A stretch of DNA of 64,000 nucleotides. Source: Bradyrhizobium sp. 1(2017). GTDB lineage: Bacteria; Pseudomonadota; Alphaproteobacteria; Rhizobiales; Xanthobacteraceae. The notes beneath the pieces are model-generated. The model did not search any database and had not been told where the DNA came from. It worked only from the letters and a program-made list of their open reading frames with translations. Made by a program: the position numbers and the translations under genes. Location: NCBI RefSeq assembly GCF_011602485.2, contig NZ_CP050022.2:2748001-2812000 (forward strand). Reading direction: 5' to 3'. The stretch's first letter is position 1; the number at the start of each line of letters is the position of its first letter. Positions 11,616-19,651 of the stretch are shown piece by piece.

Positions 11616-12060
11616 TGTCCCGCCAATGGTGGATGTCAGCTCAAAAATCTACGTGGCAAGCCTTTAGGTTTGGTATCCTTTTGAAATCGAATCCGTCCGT
11701 TGCTTCCGGCCATGGGACATCGATCGGCAAGATCGTTTGCCGGCGATTAGGCATCGGGTGCGATGCGGTCGAGCCAAAACGGGGGTTCGCGAGACATACG
11801 TCGTGCAGGGCTGCTATGGGGAACCAGACTTGGCTGGACTTGGCCGCGCCGCCTGTGCCGGACGGCCACTGCAGGGAAATGTTCAGTATTATGCTACCGA
11901 TCTGGACCGAAACGGCCGACCGCCAGGGGCGGAACACGGAAAATGCGCGTATGTGGGGTAGATCACACAGGCTTCCGTATGACTGCGGTAGGCTGAAGAA
12001 TTTCGCCCCTCCCGTCGAACCGTCCGCCGCACCGACCCGACCAACCTTGCGAGACGGCCA
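11616..12060. other. Intergenic region between diguanylate cyclase and ECF sigma gene
   Basis: These 445 bases separate divergent genes. No convincing coding frame was found. They contain an interrupted inverted repeat GGCAA/TTGCC near 11724-11742 and must hold the promoters of both genes. No SigF- or EcfG-type promoter was recognised upstream of the sigma gene. Confidence 0.5.
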
Positions 12061-12630
12061 TTGAGCGCGACACAGGCGGCTTCGGACGAGGTCCTGATCG
12101 CCAGGATCGCTCAAGGCGACCGGCTCGCCATGCAGGTGCTGTACGGGCGGCACCATGTCAGGGTTTACAGGTTCGGTCTCAGGCTCGTCCGGAACGAGCA
12201 GGCGGCGGAAGACCTCATCAGCGAGGTGTTTCTCGACGTCTGGCGTCAAGCCGGCAAGTTCGAGGGCCGATCCGCCGTTTCCACCTGGCTGCTGGCAATC
12301 ACCCGCTTCAAGGCCCTGTCTGCGCTCAGGCGCAGGAAGGATTTCGAACTGGACGAAGAGGCCGCCAACGCGATCGAGGACACGTCCGACGATCCGGAAA
12401 CGGTGGTGCAGAAAAAGGATACCAGTGAGGCGTTGCGGGAGTGTCTGACGGGCCTCTCGCCGGACCACCGGGAAATCGTCGATCTCGTCTACTACCACGA
12501 GAAGTCCGTGGAAGAGGTGGCCGAAATCGTCGGGATACCGGAGAACACTGTGAAGACGCGCTTGTTCTATGCGCGCAAGAAACTGGCCGAACTGCTGAAG
12601 GCAGCCGGCGTTGAGCGAGGCTGGCCATGA
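12061..12630 (+). CDS. ECF RNA polymerase sigma factor
   Basis: A 189-residue sigma factor starting at a TTG codon, with GCGAGACGG just upstream as a possible ribosome site. Region 2 is visible as NEQAAEDLISEVFLDVWRQA followed by the segment AVSTWLLAITRFKALSALRR. The linker is acidic. Region 4 contains LSPDHREIVDLVYYHEKSVE and a helix-turn-helix ending PENTVKTRLFYARKKL. It overlaps the anti-sigma gene by four bases (ATGA), indicating translational coupling, and an exported subtilase follows. The set of sigma, anti-sigma and protease looks like one regulon. The inducing signal is unknown. Confidence 0.9.
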   Translation: MSATQAASDEVLIARIAQGDRLAMQVLYGRHHVRVYRFGLRLVRNEQAAEDLISEVFLDVWRQAGKFEGRSAVSTWLLAITRFKALSALRRRKDFELDEEAANAIEDTSDDPETVVQKKDTSEALRECLTGLSPDHREIVDLVYYHEKSVEEVAEIVGIPENTVKTRLFYARKKLAELLKAAGVERGWP

Positions 12631-13322
12631 TGGCTTTGAGCAAGAAGATGCTGGAGCAAGAGCCCAGTGAAATTGAACTGCTGCTGCCCTGGCACGCCGC
12701 CGGCACGCTGAACGCGCGCGATGCCCGCCGCGTCGAGGAAGCGCTGGCGCGCGATCCGGAGCTCGCCAGGCAGTATGCCGCGATCCGCGGCGAGTACGAA
12801 GAGACCATTCATCTGAACGAGAGCCTGGGAGCTCCGTCGTCGCGCGCGATGCAGAAGCTGTTCGCCGCGATCGACGCCGAGCCCGCGCGGGCAGTCGGCT
12901 CGCTGCCGCTGTCGGCGCGCATCTCGACCTTCTTCGCGAGCCTGTCGCCGCGCACGCTGGCCTGGTCGGCGGGACTCGGTGCCGTCGCGCTCGTGCTGCA
13001 GGCCGGAATCATCGGCGCCGTGCTGATGAAGAACCAGCCGGCGACCTTCCAGACGGCTTCGCTCTCGACCAGTGCGCCGATCACACGTGAACTTGGCAAC
13101 ACGGCCACGCCGGCGCGCGCGCTGGTGCGCTTCACGCCGGAGGCGCGCATCGCCGACATCACCGCGCTGCTCGAAAGCTACCAGGCCTCGATCGTCGACG
13201 GTGCCAAGGGCGGCATGTTCCGCCTCCAGTTCAACAAGGCGATGAGCCAGGACGAGCTCGCCTCGCTGCTCGGCAAGATGCAGCGCGAGAAGTTCGTCAA
13301 TCTGGCCGTCGCGGCGCCCTGA
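12627..13322 (+). CDS. Membrane anti-sigma factor
   Basis: A 231-residue single-pass protein. The N-terminal cytoplasmic part (1-110) holds the short anti-sigma helix region (LLLPWHAAGTLNARDARRVE) without the full His/Cys zinc-binding set. A membrane helix spans about 111-134. The periplasmic C-terminal part (about 140-231) has a small alpha/beta fold with ALVRFTPEARIADITALLES. It overlaps the sigma factor gene by four bases. Such proteins sequester their sigma factor at the membrane until a periplasmic signal, often proteolysis, releases it. The following subtilase could be a target or a processing protease, but this is speculation. Confidence 0.82.
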   Translation: MMALSKKMLEQEPSEIELLLPWHAAGTLNARDARRVEEALARDPELARQYAAIRGEYEETIHLNESLGAPSSRAMQKLFAAIDAEPARAVGSLPLSARISTFFASLSPRTLAWSAGLGAVALVLQAGIIGAVLMKNQPATFQTASLSTSAPITRELGNTATPARALVRFTPEARIADITALLESYQASIVDGAKGGMFRLQFNKAMSQDELASLLGKMQREKFVNLAVAAP

Positions 13323-13338
13323 ACGCGCCGCTGAACCG

Positions 13339-15015
13339 ATGACGCGCAAATCCGAGAGCAGGGGACGCGCCGGGGCCTACGCTTCGTCGGTCGGAGCCGC
13401 GCTTTTGTTTGCAGCCTGTCTCGGCGTCGAGATGGCACAGGCGCAGGCGATCATGCGCACGCCCACGATCAGCGTTCCCTCGCGCACGCCGACCATCTCT
13501 CCGAGCATTGCTCCGCGTGTCAGCGCCAGCGTCGCGGCGCGCGCGGTCAGCGTCGACCGCGGCCCGCGCACGATGGCGGCCATTCCCCGCACCACGACGT
13601 CGCGCCTGCGGCCGACGACGCCGGTGCTGCCCTATGCGCGCTATTCGCCGAACCTCTATCCTGCCTGCACCGCACCCTATCGTGATGCCGACGGCGAGTG
13701 CACGGGCCAGCCGAACGCAGGCGGCCAGGGCACCGGAAAATCAAGCAAGAAAAGCGCTGGCAAGGGGCGCGGCAACACCACGCAGGTTGCGACCACCTCG
13801 CGCAGTTTCGCCAACGAATTCGTCGCCGAGATCGACGGTGCGCTGTCGTCCACCGAGGCCGACGAGCTTGCGCGTCGCCACGGCCTGACGCGCATCGCCT
13901 CCGAAAATTTTCCGCTGATCGGCGCCACTTTTGGCCTGTTCCGCATCAGCGACGGCCGGCCGTACGAGACGGTGCGGCGCGAATTCGCCGCCGACGGCAG
14001 CGTCCGCTCGCTCCAGCCGAACTTCCGCTACGTGCTTCAGGACCAGAGATCGTCGCGGACGACCGAGGGAGATCCCGCGCAATACGCGCTGACGAAGCTC
14101 CGCCTGCCGCAGGCGCATGCGCTGGCGCACGGCGCCAACGTCACGGTGGCCGTGATCGATTCCGGCATCGACGCCAGCCATCCCGAGCTCGCCAACTCCG
14201 TCGCCGACAGTTTCGACGCGCTCGGCAGCGCCGAGGGACCGCACGTTCACGGCACGGGCATTGCGGGCGCCATCGTGGCGCATGGCCGGCTGATGGGCAG
14301 CGCGCCCGAGGCGCGCATCATCGCGATCCGCGCCTTTGGCGGCACCGCGGGCGGCGCCGAGAGTTCGTCTTATGTCATCCTGCGCTCGCTGAACCATGCC
14401 GCCGAGCACGGTGCGCAGATCGTCAACATGAGCTTTGCCGGTCCGAAGGACGCGGTGATCGAGCGCGCCATCGCGGCGACCGCTGCGCGGGGGCTGGTGC
14501 TGATTGCGGCCGCCGGCAATGCCGGCGCGAAATCGCCGCCGCTCTATCCCGCGGCCAATCCCAACGTGATCGCGGTCAGCGCCACCGACCAGCAGGACAG
14601 GCTGTTCACCGCCTCCAACCGCGGCAACTACATCGCGGTCGCGGCCCCCGGCGTCGACATCTTCCTGCCGGCACCCGAGGGCAAATACCAGATCACGTCG
14701 GGAACCTCGTTCTCGGCGGCCTATGTCTCCGGCGTCGCGGCGCTGCTGCTCGAGCGCAACCACGCCTTGAAGCCGGAAGCGCTGCGCTTGGCGCTGGTGA
14801 AGACCGCGCGCGACCTCGGTTCGCCCGGCCGCGACGATCTGTTCGGCGACGGCCAGGCCGATGCGTTTGCCGCGGTCATGGCCGTTCCCGCCGACAGCGC
14901 GACGCCGGTTGCCGCAGCATCCGGTACAACAAAACGTGAAGATACCGGCACGCGCCGCAATCAGCCGGGTAGCCGCGCCATCGACCAACCCTCGCTGTCG
15001 AGCGCGGACGAATAA
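13339..15015 (+). CDS. Exported S8 family serine peptidase (subtilisin-like)
   Basis: A 558-residue subtilase with a signal peptide ending near QAQA (residues 34-37). A Pro/Thr/Arg-rich spacer follows, then a prodomain-like region (about 155-240). The catalytic triad is complete: Asp274 in AVIDSGID, His304 in HVHGTGIAG and Ser457 in GTSFSAAYVSG, with oxyanion Asn394 in AAAGNAGA. The domain ends near residue 515, followed by a low-complexity tail. It should hydrolyse peptide bonds outside the cytoplasm. It begins 16 bases after the anti-sigma gene and belongs to the same operon, so it is probably expressed under the upstream ECF factor. Confidence 0.9.
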   Translation: MTRKSESRGRAGAYASSVGAALLFAACLGVEMAQAQAIMRTPTISVPSRTPTISPSIAPRVSASVAARAVSVDRGPRTMAAIPRTTTSRLRPTTPVLPYARYSPNLYPACTAPYRDADGECTGQPNAGGQGTGKSSKKSAGKGRGNTTQVATTSRSFANEFVAEIDGALSSTEADELARRHGLTRIASENFPLIGATFGLFRISDGRPYETVRREFAADGSVRSLQPNFRYVLQDQRSSRTTEGDPAQYALTKLRLPQAHALAHGANVTVAVIDSGIDASHPELANSVADSFDALGSAEGPHVHGTGIAGAIVAHGRLMGSAPEARIIAIRAFGGTAGGAESSSYVILRSLNHAAEHGAQIVNMSFAGPKDAVIERAIAATAARGLVLIAAAGNAGAKSPPLYPAANPNVIAVSATDQQDRLFTASNRGNYIAVAAPGVDIFLPAPEGKYQITSGTSFSAAYVSGVAALLLERNHALKPEALRLALVKTARDLGSPGRDDLFGDGQADAFAAVMAVPADSATPVAAASGTTKREDTGTRRNQPGSRAIDQPSLSSADE

Positions 15016-15111
15016 ATCCAAGATTTCTCAGGCGGATAGGCCGGCGCCCCGGTCGCGGCTGCGACAAAGATGCGCGCAGGGCCGTCGCCAAAAAAGCAAA
15101 CGCCCCCGTTG

Positions 15112-15256
15112 AACGTTCAGCCAGCTGCCACGACCAAATTATGTGGGAGCGGTCATCCCTCCCCATCGGTCATATCAGGCGCGAGCGCCCATCCACCCCA
15201 AGCGCCCATATGGCTTTGACCCGTCCGGTTGTCCCCCCGGACGGGTCTTTTCTTTC
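15112..15256 (+). ncRNA. Candidate small RNA ending at a strong terminator
   Basis: The terminator at 15218-15256 is about 200 bases past the subtilase stop, further than expected for that mRNA alone. A TTGAAC hexamer at about 15112 and an AT-rich CAAATTATG near 15136 could form a sigma-70-like promoter, giving a transcript of about 110 nt that contains GGGAGCGGTCATCCCTCCCC. This could equally be a long 3' UTR of the subtilase mRNA. No known RNA family was recognised. Confidence 0.3.
15218..15256 (+). terminator. Strong Rho-independent terminator
   Basis: A perfect 11-bp stem, GACCCGTCCGG (15218-15228) and CCGGACGGGTC (15237-15247), is separated by an eight-base loop and followed by TTTTCTTT. 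It ends either the subtilase operon or a small RNA. Confidence 0.88.
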
Positions 15257-15257
15257 C

Positions 15258-15352
15258 AGAGCCGTTTCGAGCGAAGTGGATTCTCGGTTCGCCTGAAGAA
15301 AACGCGTCAAAACAAGAATCTAGAGCTTCAGTTCTGATGCAATCAGAACCGA
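15258..15352. repeat. Interspersed repeat of Bradyrhizobium type
   Basis: The stretch starting near GTTTCGAGCGAAGTGGA, with GAAGAAAACGCGTCAAAACA in the middle, ends in a hairpin with arms GTTCTGAT (15331-15338) and ATCAGAAC (15342-15349). From memory, near-identical copies occur many times between genes in Bradyrhizobium genomes. Only one copy is in this window, so the repeat call rests on recollection. Confidence 0.5.
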
Positions 15353-15641
15353 GGCTCTCGGCATCCGATTTTTTGAAGTCTCGTGCTCGCGCAGCTTGCG
15401 GTTGAGAGATCGCGGCTGCGCTGGCGGCGATCGGCCGCTCGGCACGCCGCAAGCCCGTTATGCTTGTGCGGAGCTTGACTCGAAAACCCAGAAATCTCCG
15501 CGCGACTACGGTGTTTGATGACGGATGCGGTGTCGTTGCTGGACAAGTCAAAACTTTTCCACAAAATAATCATGTCGCGTCTAAATTGATTCGTGTGCGT
15601 TGCGTCCTCCGCGTCCGTATTTTCCCCTGACGGGCTGGTTC

Positions 15642-16391
15642 ATGACACATCGCCAAGAAGTCGTTCGCGACGCTGTTAGCCGCGACATTGCCGCACGCTG
15701 GTGCGCTCTCGCCGAGCAGCGGCTGCAGCATCTTTCCGAAATGTTCGAGACCGGCCGCTGGCGCCGCTATCACTCGGAGATCGCATTTCTCGAGAATATC
15801 CAGGAGGCCAAGCGCGCGGTCCAGACCTGGCGGGCGCTTGCGACCGGCGCAGACGTCGCCGAGGCGGCCGCCAGCGTCATTCCCGCCTTCGGCTGGTCTC
15901 CGGCGACGATGCCGCGCGTGTTTCCGCGCGAGCAACAGGCGCAGACCGTACAGCCGAAAGCCGTGCACATCGCGCCCGAGACCGCCGTGCCGGTCCGGCT
16001 CGATCCCAAGCCGGACGTTCTCGCCGAGGTCACGGACGTCCCGATCGCACCGATCTCCGTGCCGCCCGCGATGGCGCCGGCGACGGCACCTGCCGCGGTG
16101 GCATCGTACACCGCCCCTGCAGAGATGCCACCGCTCAGGGCTCCCGCTGCGCGGGCGCCGCTGACCGCACCGGTTGTGAGGCCACCGGTCGCCACGCCCG
16201 CCGCGATGGCGCCATTCACCGCGCCCGTTGTGAGGCCGCCCGTCGCCGCGCCTGCCGCGATGGCAGCACTCCTGCCGCAGTTCGCGCCGCCCGCCGCCGA
16301 AATCGTCGCGGCCCCCGACCGCGTCGTCGAATTCACCTTCAGCCTCGACGGCCTGGAAGCGAAATACCCGCTGCTCAGGAACGCGTTCTAG
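15642..16391 (+). CDS. TIGR03809 family protein, unknown function
   Basis: A 249-residue protein starting at ATG 15642. The N-terminal 75 residues (RDIAARWCALAEQRLQHLSE and following) are helical and match the family core as I recall it. A Pro/Ala-rich linker follows, with two tandem 18-residue repeats (TAPVVRPPVATPAAM type, about residues 175-210). The C-terminus ends with a short conserved motif, VVEFTFSLDGLEAKYPLLRN. The family is restricted to Bradyrhizobium and relatives and is paired with TIGR03808 proteins, as here with the convergent neighbour at 16388-17758. The stop overlaps the neighbour's stop by four bases. It has no signal peptide, and its function is unknown. Confidence 0.7.
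   Translation: MTHRQEVVRDAVSRDIAARWCALAEQRLQHLSEMFETGRWRRYHSEIAFLENIQEAKRAVQTWRALATGADVAEAAASVIPAFGWSPATMPRVFPREQQAQTVQPKAVHIAPETAVPVRLDPKPDVLAEVTDVPIAPISVPPAMAPATAPAAVASYTAPAEMPPLRAPAARAPLTAPVVRPPVATPAAMAPFTAPVVRPPVAAPAAMAALLPQFAPPAAEIVAAPDRVVEFTFSLDGLEAKYPLLRNAF
16164..16271 (+). repeat. Two tandem 54-bp coding repeats
   Basis: Copies at 16164-16217 and 16218-16271 encode TAPVVRPPVA[TA]PAAMA-type units in the Pro/Ala-rich linker of the TIGR03809-like protein. The copies differ mainly at third codon positions, which points to an old duplication kept in frame. Confidence 0.75.
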
Positions 16392-17758
16392 CGCCGCACC
16401 GCATTCCCACCGACCACGACCTGCGCGAAGCGCTGGGCGCCATCGGCTGATAGATCCGGCGTCACCGCACGCGCATGGTCCAGCCCCACCACGGCGCCGC
16501 GCGGGGTCTCGGATATTATGTTGTTGTTGACGAGCGCGGTGCCGGCACCCGGCACGACAGAGACGCCGACGCCGGCCAGCGCCTTGCGGATCACGTTGCC
16601 CGTGATCGCGACGTCGCGCAGATATTTACCCCAGCCGGCGACGATGCCGTAGGACGGTGCGTTCTCGATCACGTTGCCGGTCACGGACGAATCCGCCTCG
16701 ATATAGATGCCGACGCCGGCATCGTCGTCCGGCGCGGTGCCGATCGGCCGTTTCGGGATCAGGTTGCGGATGATGTTGCCCTGGACCACCGCGATGCGGC
16801 CGCCTTCGTTGAAATTGCAGACGGAGACGCCGACGGCGGCGCCATCCACCGTGTTGTTGGCAATCACCGCGGCTTCGAACGCGAACTCGGAATAAAGCGC
16901 GACCTCGCGCACGTCGCTGACGCTGTTGCCTGATATGTGGATGTTGGAGGCGGAGTTGCCGCGCACCGCCGAATAGTCGCAGTTCCTGATGCGGTTGCCC
17001 CGCACGATCACGTTGCCGGCGCGGAAGGCGTTGATGGCGTTGCCGTACTGGCCGGAGCCGCCGGGACCTGCCTTGATGTCCTCGATGCGGTTATCTGCGA
17101 CCAGCGTCCCGTCGTCGCCGATCGCGGTACGCAGGATCTCGATGCCGTTGTCGTTGGTGCCGGTAATGGTGTTGCGGGACACGCTGAGCCCCCTGGCGTC
17201 GAACGAGACCACCGCCGTCAGCGCGATGTTCGTGAAAATGTTGCCGGAGATGTCGCCCGACACTTGCTCGAGCCAGATGCCGCTGCCGCCGGAATCGATG
17301 ATTTCGCAATTGGTGATGCGGGCGTCGCGTCCGCCCAGGATGTGGATCAGGCCGCGCCGGGCCGGCAGCGGAAACTTGCCGCCGTCGAAGGTGATGCCGG
17401 TGAGGCCAATCGCGTCGGAACCGTCGCTCTGGATCGCCGACGCTCCGCCCGTGAAGAGGAGCTTGGTCGCGCCGCGCACGCCAATCAGTTGCGCGCCGTT
17501 CGGCAGCCGCAACAGGCCGGTCCGGTAGACGCCCGGCGGCAAGGCGAGCGGCATTTGCGCCCGCGCGGCCTCGTCGATCGCACGCTGAAGCGCTCGGGTC
17601 TGATCCTCGCTGCTGCCGGGACGCACGCCGTATTGCGTGGCGTCGCGGCCCAGCAGCGACGTCAGCGGCGCGGCGCGCGCAGCGTCGGCCGGCATGGCGA
17701 GCGCACCGGCGATGCCCGCGGTCGAAGCCCCGATGAGATGACGGCGATTGAGGTCCAT
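16388..17758 (-). CDS. TIGR03808 family Tat-exported repeat protein (parallel beta-helix)
   Basis: A 456-residue protein with a twin-arginine leader (MDLNRRHLIGASTAG). A pectate-lyase-like start (YGVRPGSSEDQTRALQRAID, LALPPGVYRTG) leads into many beta-helix repeats such as ITNCEIIDSGGSGIW, VSRNTITGTNDNGIEI and VIANNTVDGAAVGVSV. This fold is typical of polysaccharide-binding or lyase proteins; no catalytic residues are assigned. Tat export implies folding in the cytoplasm. It is convergent with the TIGR03809 gene and overlaps it by 4 bases. The two families co-occur, so they may act together, but neither has a known role. Confidence 0.85.
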   Translation of the reverse strand: MDLNRRHLIGASTAGIAGALAMPADAARAAPLTSLLGRDATQYGVRPGSSEDQTRALQRAIDEAARAQMPLALPPGVYRTGLLRLPNGAQLIGVRGATKLLFTGGASAIQSDGSDAIGLTGITFDGGKFPLPARRGLIHILGGRDARITNCEIIDSGGSGIWLEQVSGDISGNIFTNIALTAVVSFDARGLSVSRNTITGTNDNGIEILRTAIGDDGTLVADNRIEDIKAGPGGSGQYGNAINAFRAGNVIVRGNRIRNCDYSAVRGNSASNIHISGNSVSDVREVALYSEFAFEAAVIANNTVDGAAVGVSVCNFNEGGRIAVVQGNIIRNLIPKRPIGTAPDDDAGVGIYIEADSSVTGNVIENAPSYGIVAGWGKYLRDVAITGNVIRKALAGVGVSVVPGAGTALVNNNIISETPRGAVVGLDHARAVTPDLSADGAQRFAQVVVGGNAVRR

Positions 17759-17870
17759 GACGCGTCCTCCGGCGGACGCGGGAGATGTCCGCAGCGGTTA
17801 GGTAGCGCAGCGCGGCTCAGGGCGTCTGGATTGTTCGCGGTAGGGTTAAATGTTTACGCAAAAGACGGTG

Positions 17871-17963
17871 TCGTAGGGTGGGTTAGCCGTAGGCGTAACC
17901 CACCACGGTCTCTGTCCGCGGACATAGAAGAGGTGGATTATGCTTCGCTAATCCACCCTACGA
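17871..17963. repeat. Palindromic intergenic repeat, family A
   Basis: The outer arms TCGTAGGGTGG (17871-17881) and CCACCCTACGA (17953-17963) are perfect inverted copies. Inside are two hairpins, GGTGGGTTA/TAACCCACC and GGTGGATTA/TAATCCACC. Related elements lie at 36668-36763 and 41262-41361. It sits in the 199-base gap between two minus-strand genes. Confidence 0.8.
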
Positions 17964-18614
17964 GACCGAGGTGTTCCGCGTCTTCCGCGCCAACTGCACC
18001 ATCTCCATCAGCATCGCTTCCCCCGCATCCACGAGTTCCTCCAGCGTGATCCGCGGTGCGCCCTTGCGTCGCACCGCGCCGCTGCGCGCGAGCAGGGGAA
18101 TGTGGATGAACGCGGCAAGCTGCGGGCCGCCGGCTCTCACGTTCTCGATCGCGCGCCAGCTCAGATAGTTGCAGAGATAGGCGCCGGCATCGCGCGAGGC
18201 GCGGGCATCGATGCCGGTGAGGCGCGCGGTGCGCAGCAGCCGTGCGGTGTGCGGGCCGAACATCATGGCATCCGCATGACCGGCGATGCCGCGTTTGCTG
18301 GAGCGGGTGTTGGCGGCATCGGGCCAGAGCATGGTGACGGCGTTGCGCGCGCGGGTCTCGATCCGAAGGTAAGGCGTGCGCGCGGCGAGGCCGAACATCA
18401 GAAGCGCACGCGGCTTCACCTTCGCGAGCACCTCGGGCAATTGCCGGTCGACCGCGGCATAGGTGACCGGAAAGATGTGGCTGGCGATCGCGACGTCGTC
18501 CAGTGCCGGGCGGCGCAGTTGCGCTAACCGCGCGACCAGCGGCTGGGTCGGGTTATAGGGCGCGCCGGGGAACGGCCCGAAGCCGGTGAGGAGAATGCGG
18601 AGCTTTTCGCTCAT
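17958..18614 (-). CDS. pcp: Pyroglutamyl-peptidase I family protein (C15)
   Basis: A 218-residue member of peptidase family C15. The start ILLTGFGPFPGAPYNPTQPL matches the family. The catalytic triad can be placed at Glu86 (LRIETRARN), Cys148 (DAGAYLCNY) and His171 (AFIHIPLL). The enzyme type removes N-terminal pyroglutamate from peptides in the cytoplasm. Its start overlaps the stop of meaB by four bases, so the two are translated from one mRNA. That pairing has no obvious metabolic logic. The 3' end runs into the outer arm of the palindromic repeat at 17871-17963, so the last residues may be repeat-derived. Confidence 0.85.
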   Translation of the reverse strand: MSEKLRILLTGFGPFPGAPYNPTQPLVARLAQLRRPALDDVAIASHIFPVTYAAVDRQLPEVLAKVKPRALLMFGLAARTPYLRIETRARNAVTMLWPDAANTRSSKRGIAGHADAMMFGPHTARLLRTARLTGIDARASRDAGAYLCNYLSWRAIENVRAGGPQLAAFIHIPLLARSGAVRRKGAPRITLEELVDAGEAMLMEMVQLARKTRNTSVS

Positions 18615-19600
18615 TGCAGCAACTCCAGGATCTGCTCGGCGGCGACGGCTGGTGTGAGATGACCGTCGGCGACTTCAGCCTCGATCCTCCGGACTTTCGT
18701 TCGCACCGACGCCTCGCTGCGCAGCCGTGCCAGCATGCGCTGCTCCAGCATCGACCACATCCACTTCACCTGCTGATCGCGCCGCCGTGCGGCGAAATCG
18801 CCTGATGCGTTCATCGCCTTGCGGTGATCCAGGATCTTCTGCCAGATCTTTGCGATCCCATCGCCGGTGAGCGCCGAATAGGTCTCGACCGGGGGATGCC
18901 AATGCTCGGACCGGGGGCTGAGGATGTGCAGCGCGCCGCGGTAGTCTGCGGCGGTGATCTTGGCACGCTTGAGGTTGTCGCCATCGGCCTTGTTGACGGC
19001 GATCATGTCGGCGAGCTCCACCAGGCCCTTCTTGATGCCTTGCAACTCGTCGCCGCCGCCCGGCAGCATCAGGGCAAGGAAGAAATCGGTCATGTCGCAG
19101 ACCGCGGTCTCGGATTGGCCGATGCCGACGGTCTCGACCAGCACGACGTCGAAGCCGGCGGCTTCGCACAGCAGCATCGCCTCGCGCGTTTTCGCGGCAA
19201 CGCCGCCGAGCGTGCCCGAAGACGGCGAGGGCCGGATGAACGCATCGCTGGAGGCCGACAGCCGCGCCATCCGCGTCTTGTCGCCGAGGATCGAGCCGCC
19301 GCTGCGCGCCGAGGACGGATCGACCGCGAGCACCGCGACCTTGTTGCCTTGCTCGATCAGATAGGTGCCGAGCGCATCGATCGTGGTGGACTTGCCGACG
19401 CCGGGAGATCCCGTGATGCCGACGCGCACCGCCTTGCCGGTGTCGGGCAGCAGCATCTGCACCAGTTCGCGCGCCAGCGCTTGGTGGTCGGCACGCCGGC
19501 TCTCCACCAGCGTGATCGCCCGCGCCAGCGCCGCGCGGCTGCCGGCGCGCAAGTCGCGAGCGAAGGATTTGATGTCGAGCGAGGCCTTCTTCTCAGTCAT
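18611..19600 (-). CDS. meaB: Methylmalonyl-CoA mutase-associated GTPase MeaB
   Basis: A 329-residue G3E-type GTPase of the MeaB/ArgK group. The P-loop is GSPGVGKS (residues 64-71). The Walker B-like VETVGIGQSE and the base-recognition NKAD (in MIAVNKADGD) are present. MeaB chaperones loading of adenosylcobalamin into methylmalonyl-CoA mutase and protects it from inactivation. The mutase genes lie about 5 kb away at 24439-28951 on the same strand but not in the same operon. The downstream pcp gene overlaps by four bases. The C-terminal dimerisation region is complete. Confidence 0.93.
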   Translation of the reverse strand: MTEKKASLDIKSFARDLRAGSRAALARAITLVESRRADHQALARELVQMLLPDTGKAVRVGITGSPGVGKSTTIDALGTYLIEQGNKVAVLAVDPSSARSGGSILGDKTRMARLSASSDAFIRPSPSSGTLGGVAAKTREAMLLCEAAGFDVVLVETVGIGQSETAVCDMTDFFLALMLPGGGDELQGIKKGLVELADMIAVNKADGDNLKRAKITAADYRGALHILSPRSEHWHPPVETYSALTGDGIAKIWQKILDHRKAMNASGDFAARRRDQQVKWMWSMLEQRMLARLRSEASVRTKVRRIEAEVADGHLTPAVAAEQILELLQ

Positions 19601-19651
19601 GCCCTGCTTTACAACGCCCCGGCAGGGCAGGCGAGGGCCGCCCGGCCGATA

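Larger units (their letters stand above)
15016..15641. other. Long intergenic region with terminator and repeat
   Basis: These 626 bases lie between the subtilase and TIGR03809-like genes. No coding region is convincing. They hold a possible small RNA ending in a strong intrinsic terminator (15218-15256), then a Bradyrhizobium-type interspersed repeat (about 15258-15352), then about 290 bases including the promoter of the next gene, where nothing further was recognised. Confidence 0.6.

Noticed and set aside
11737..11961. Short open frame between diguanylate cyclase and ECF sigma genes
   Set aside because: No ribosome site, unlike known proteins, and overlapping frames of similar length exist in the same stretch.
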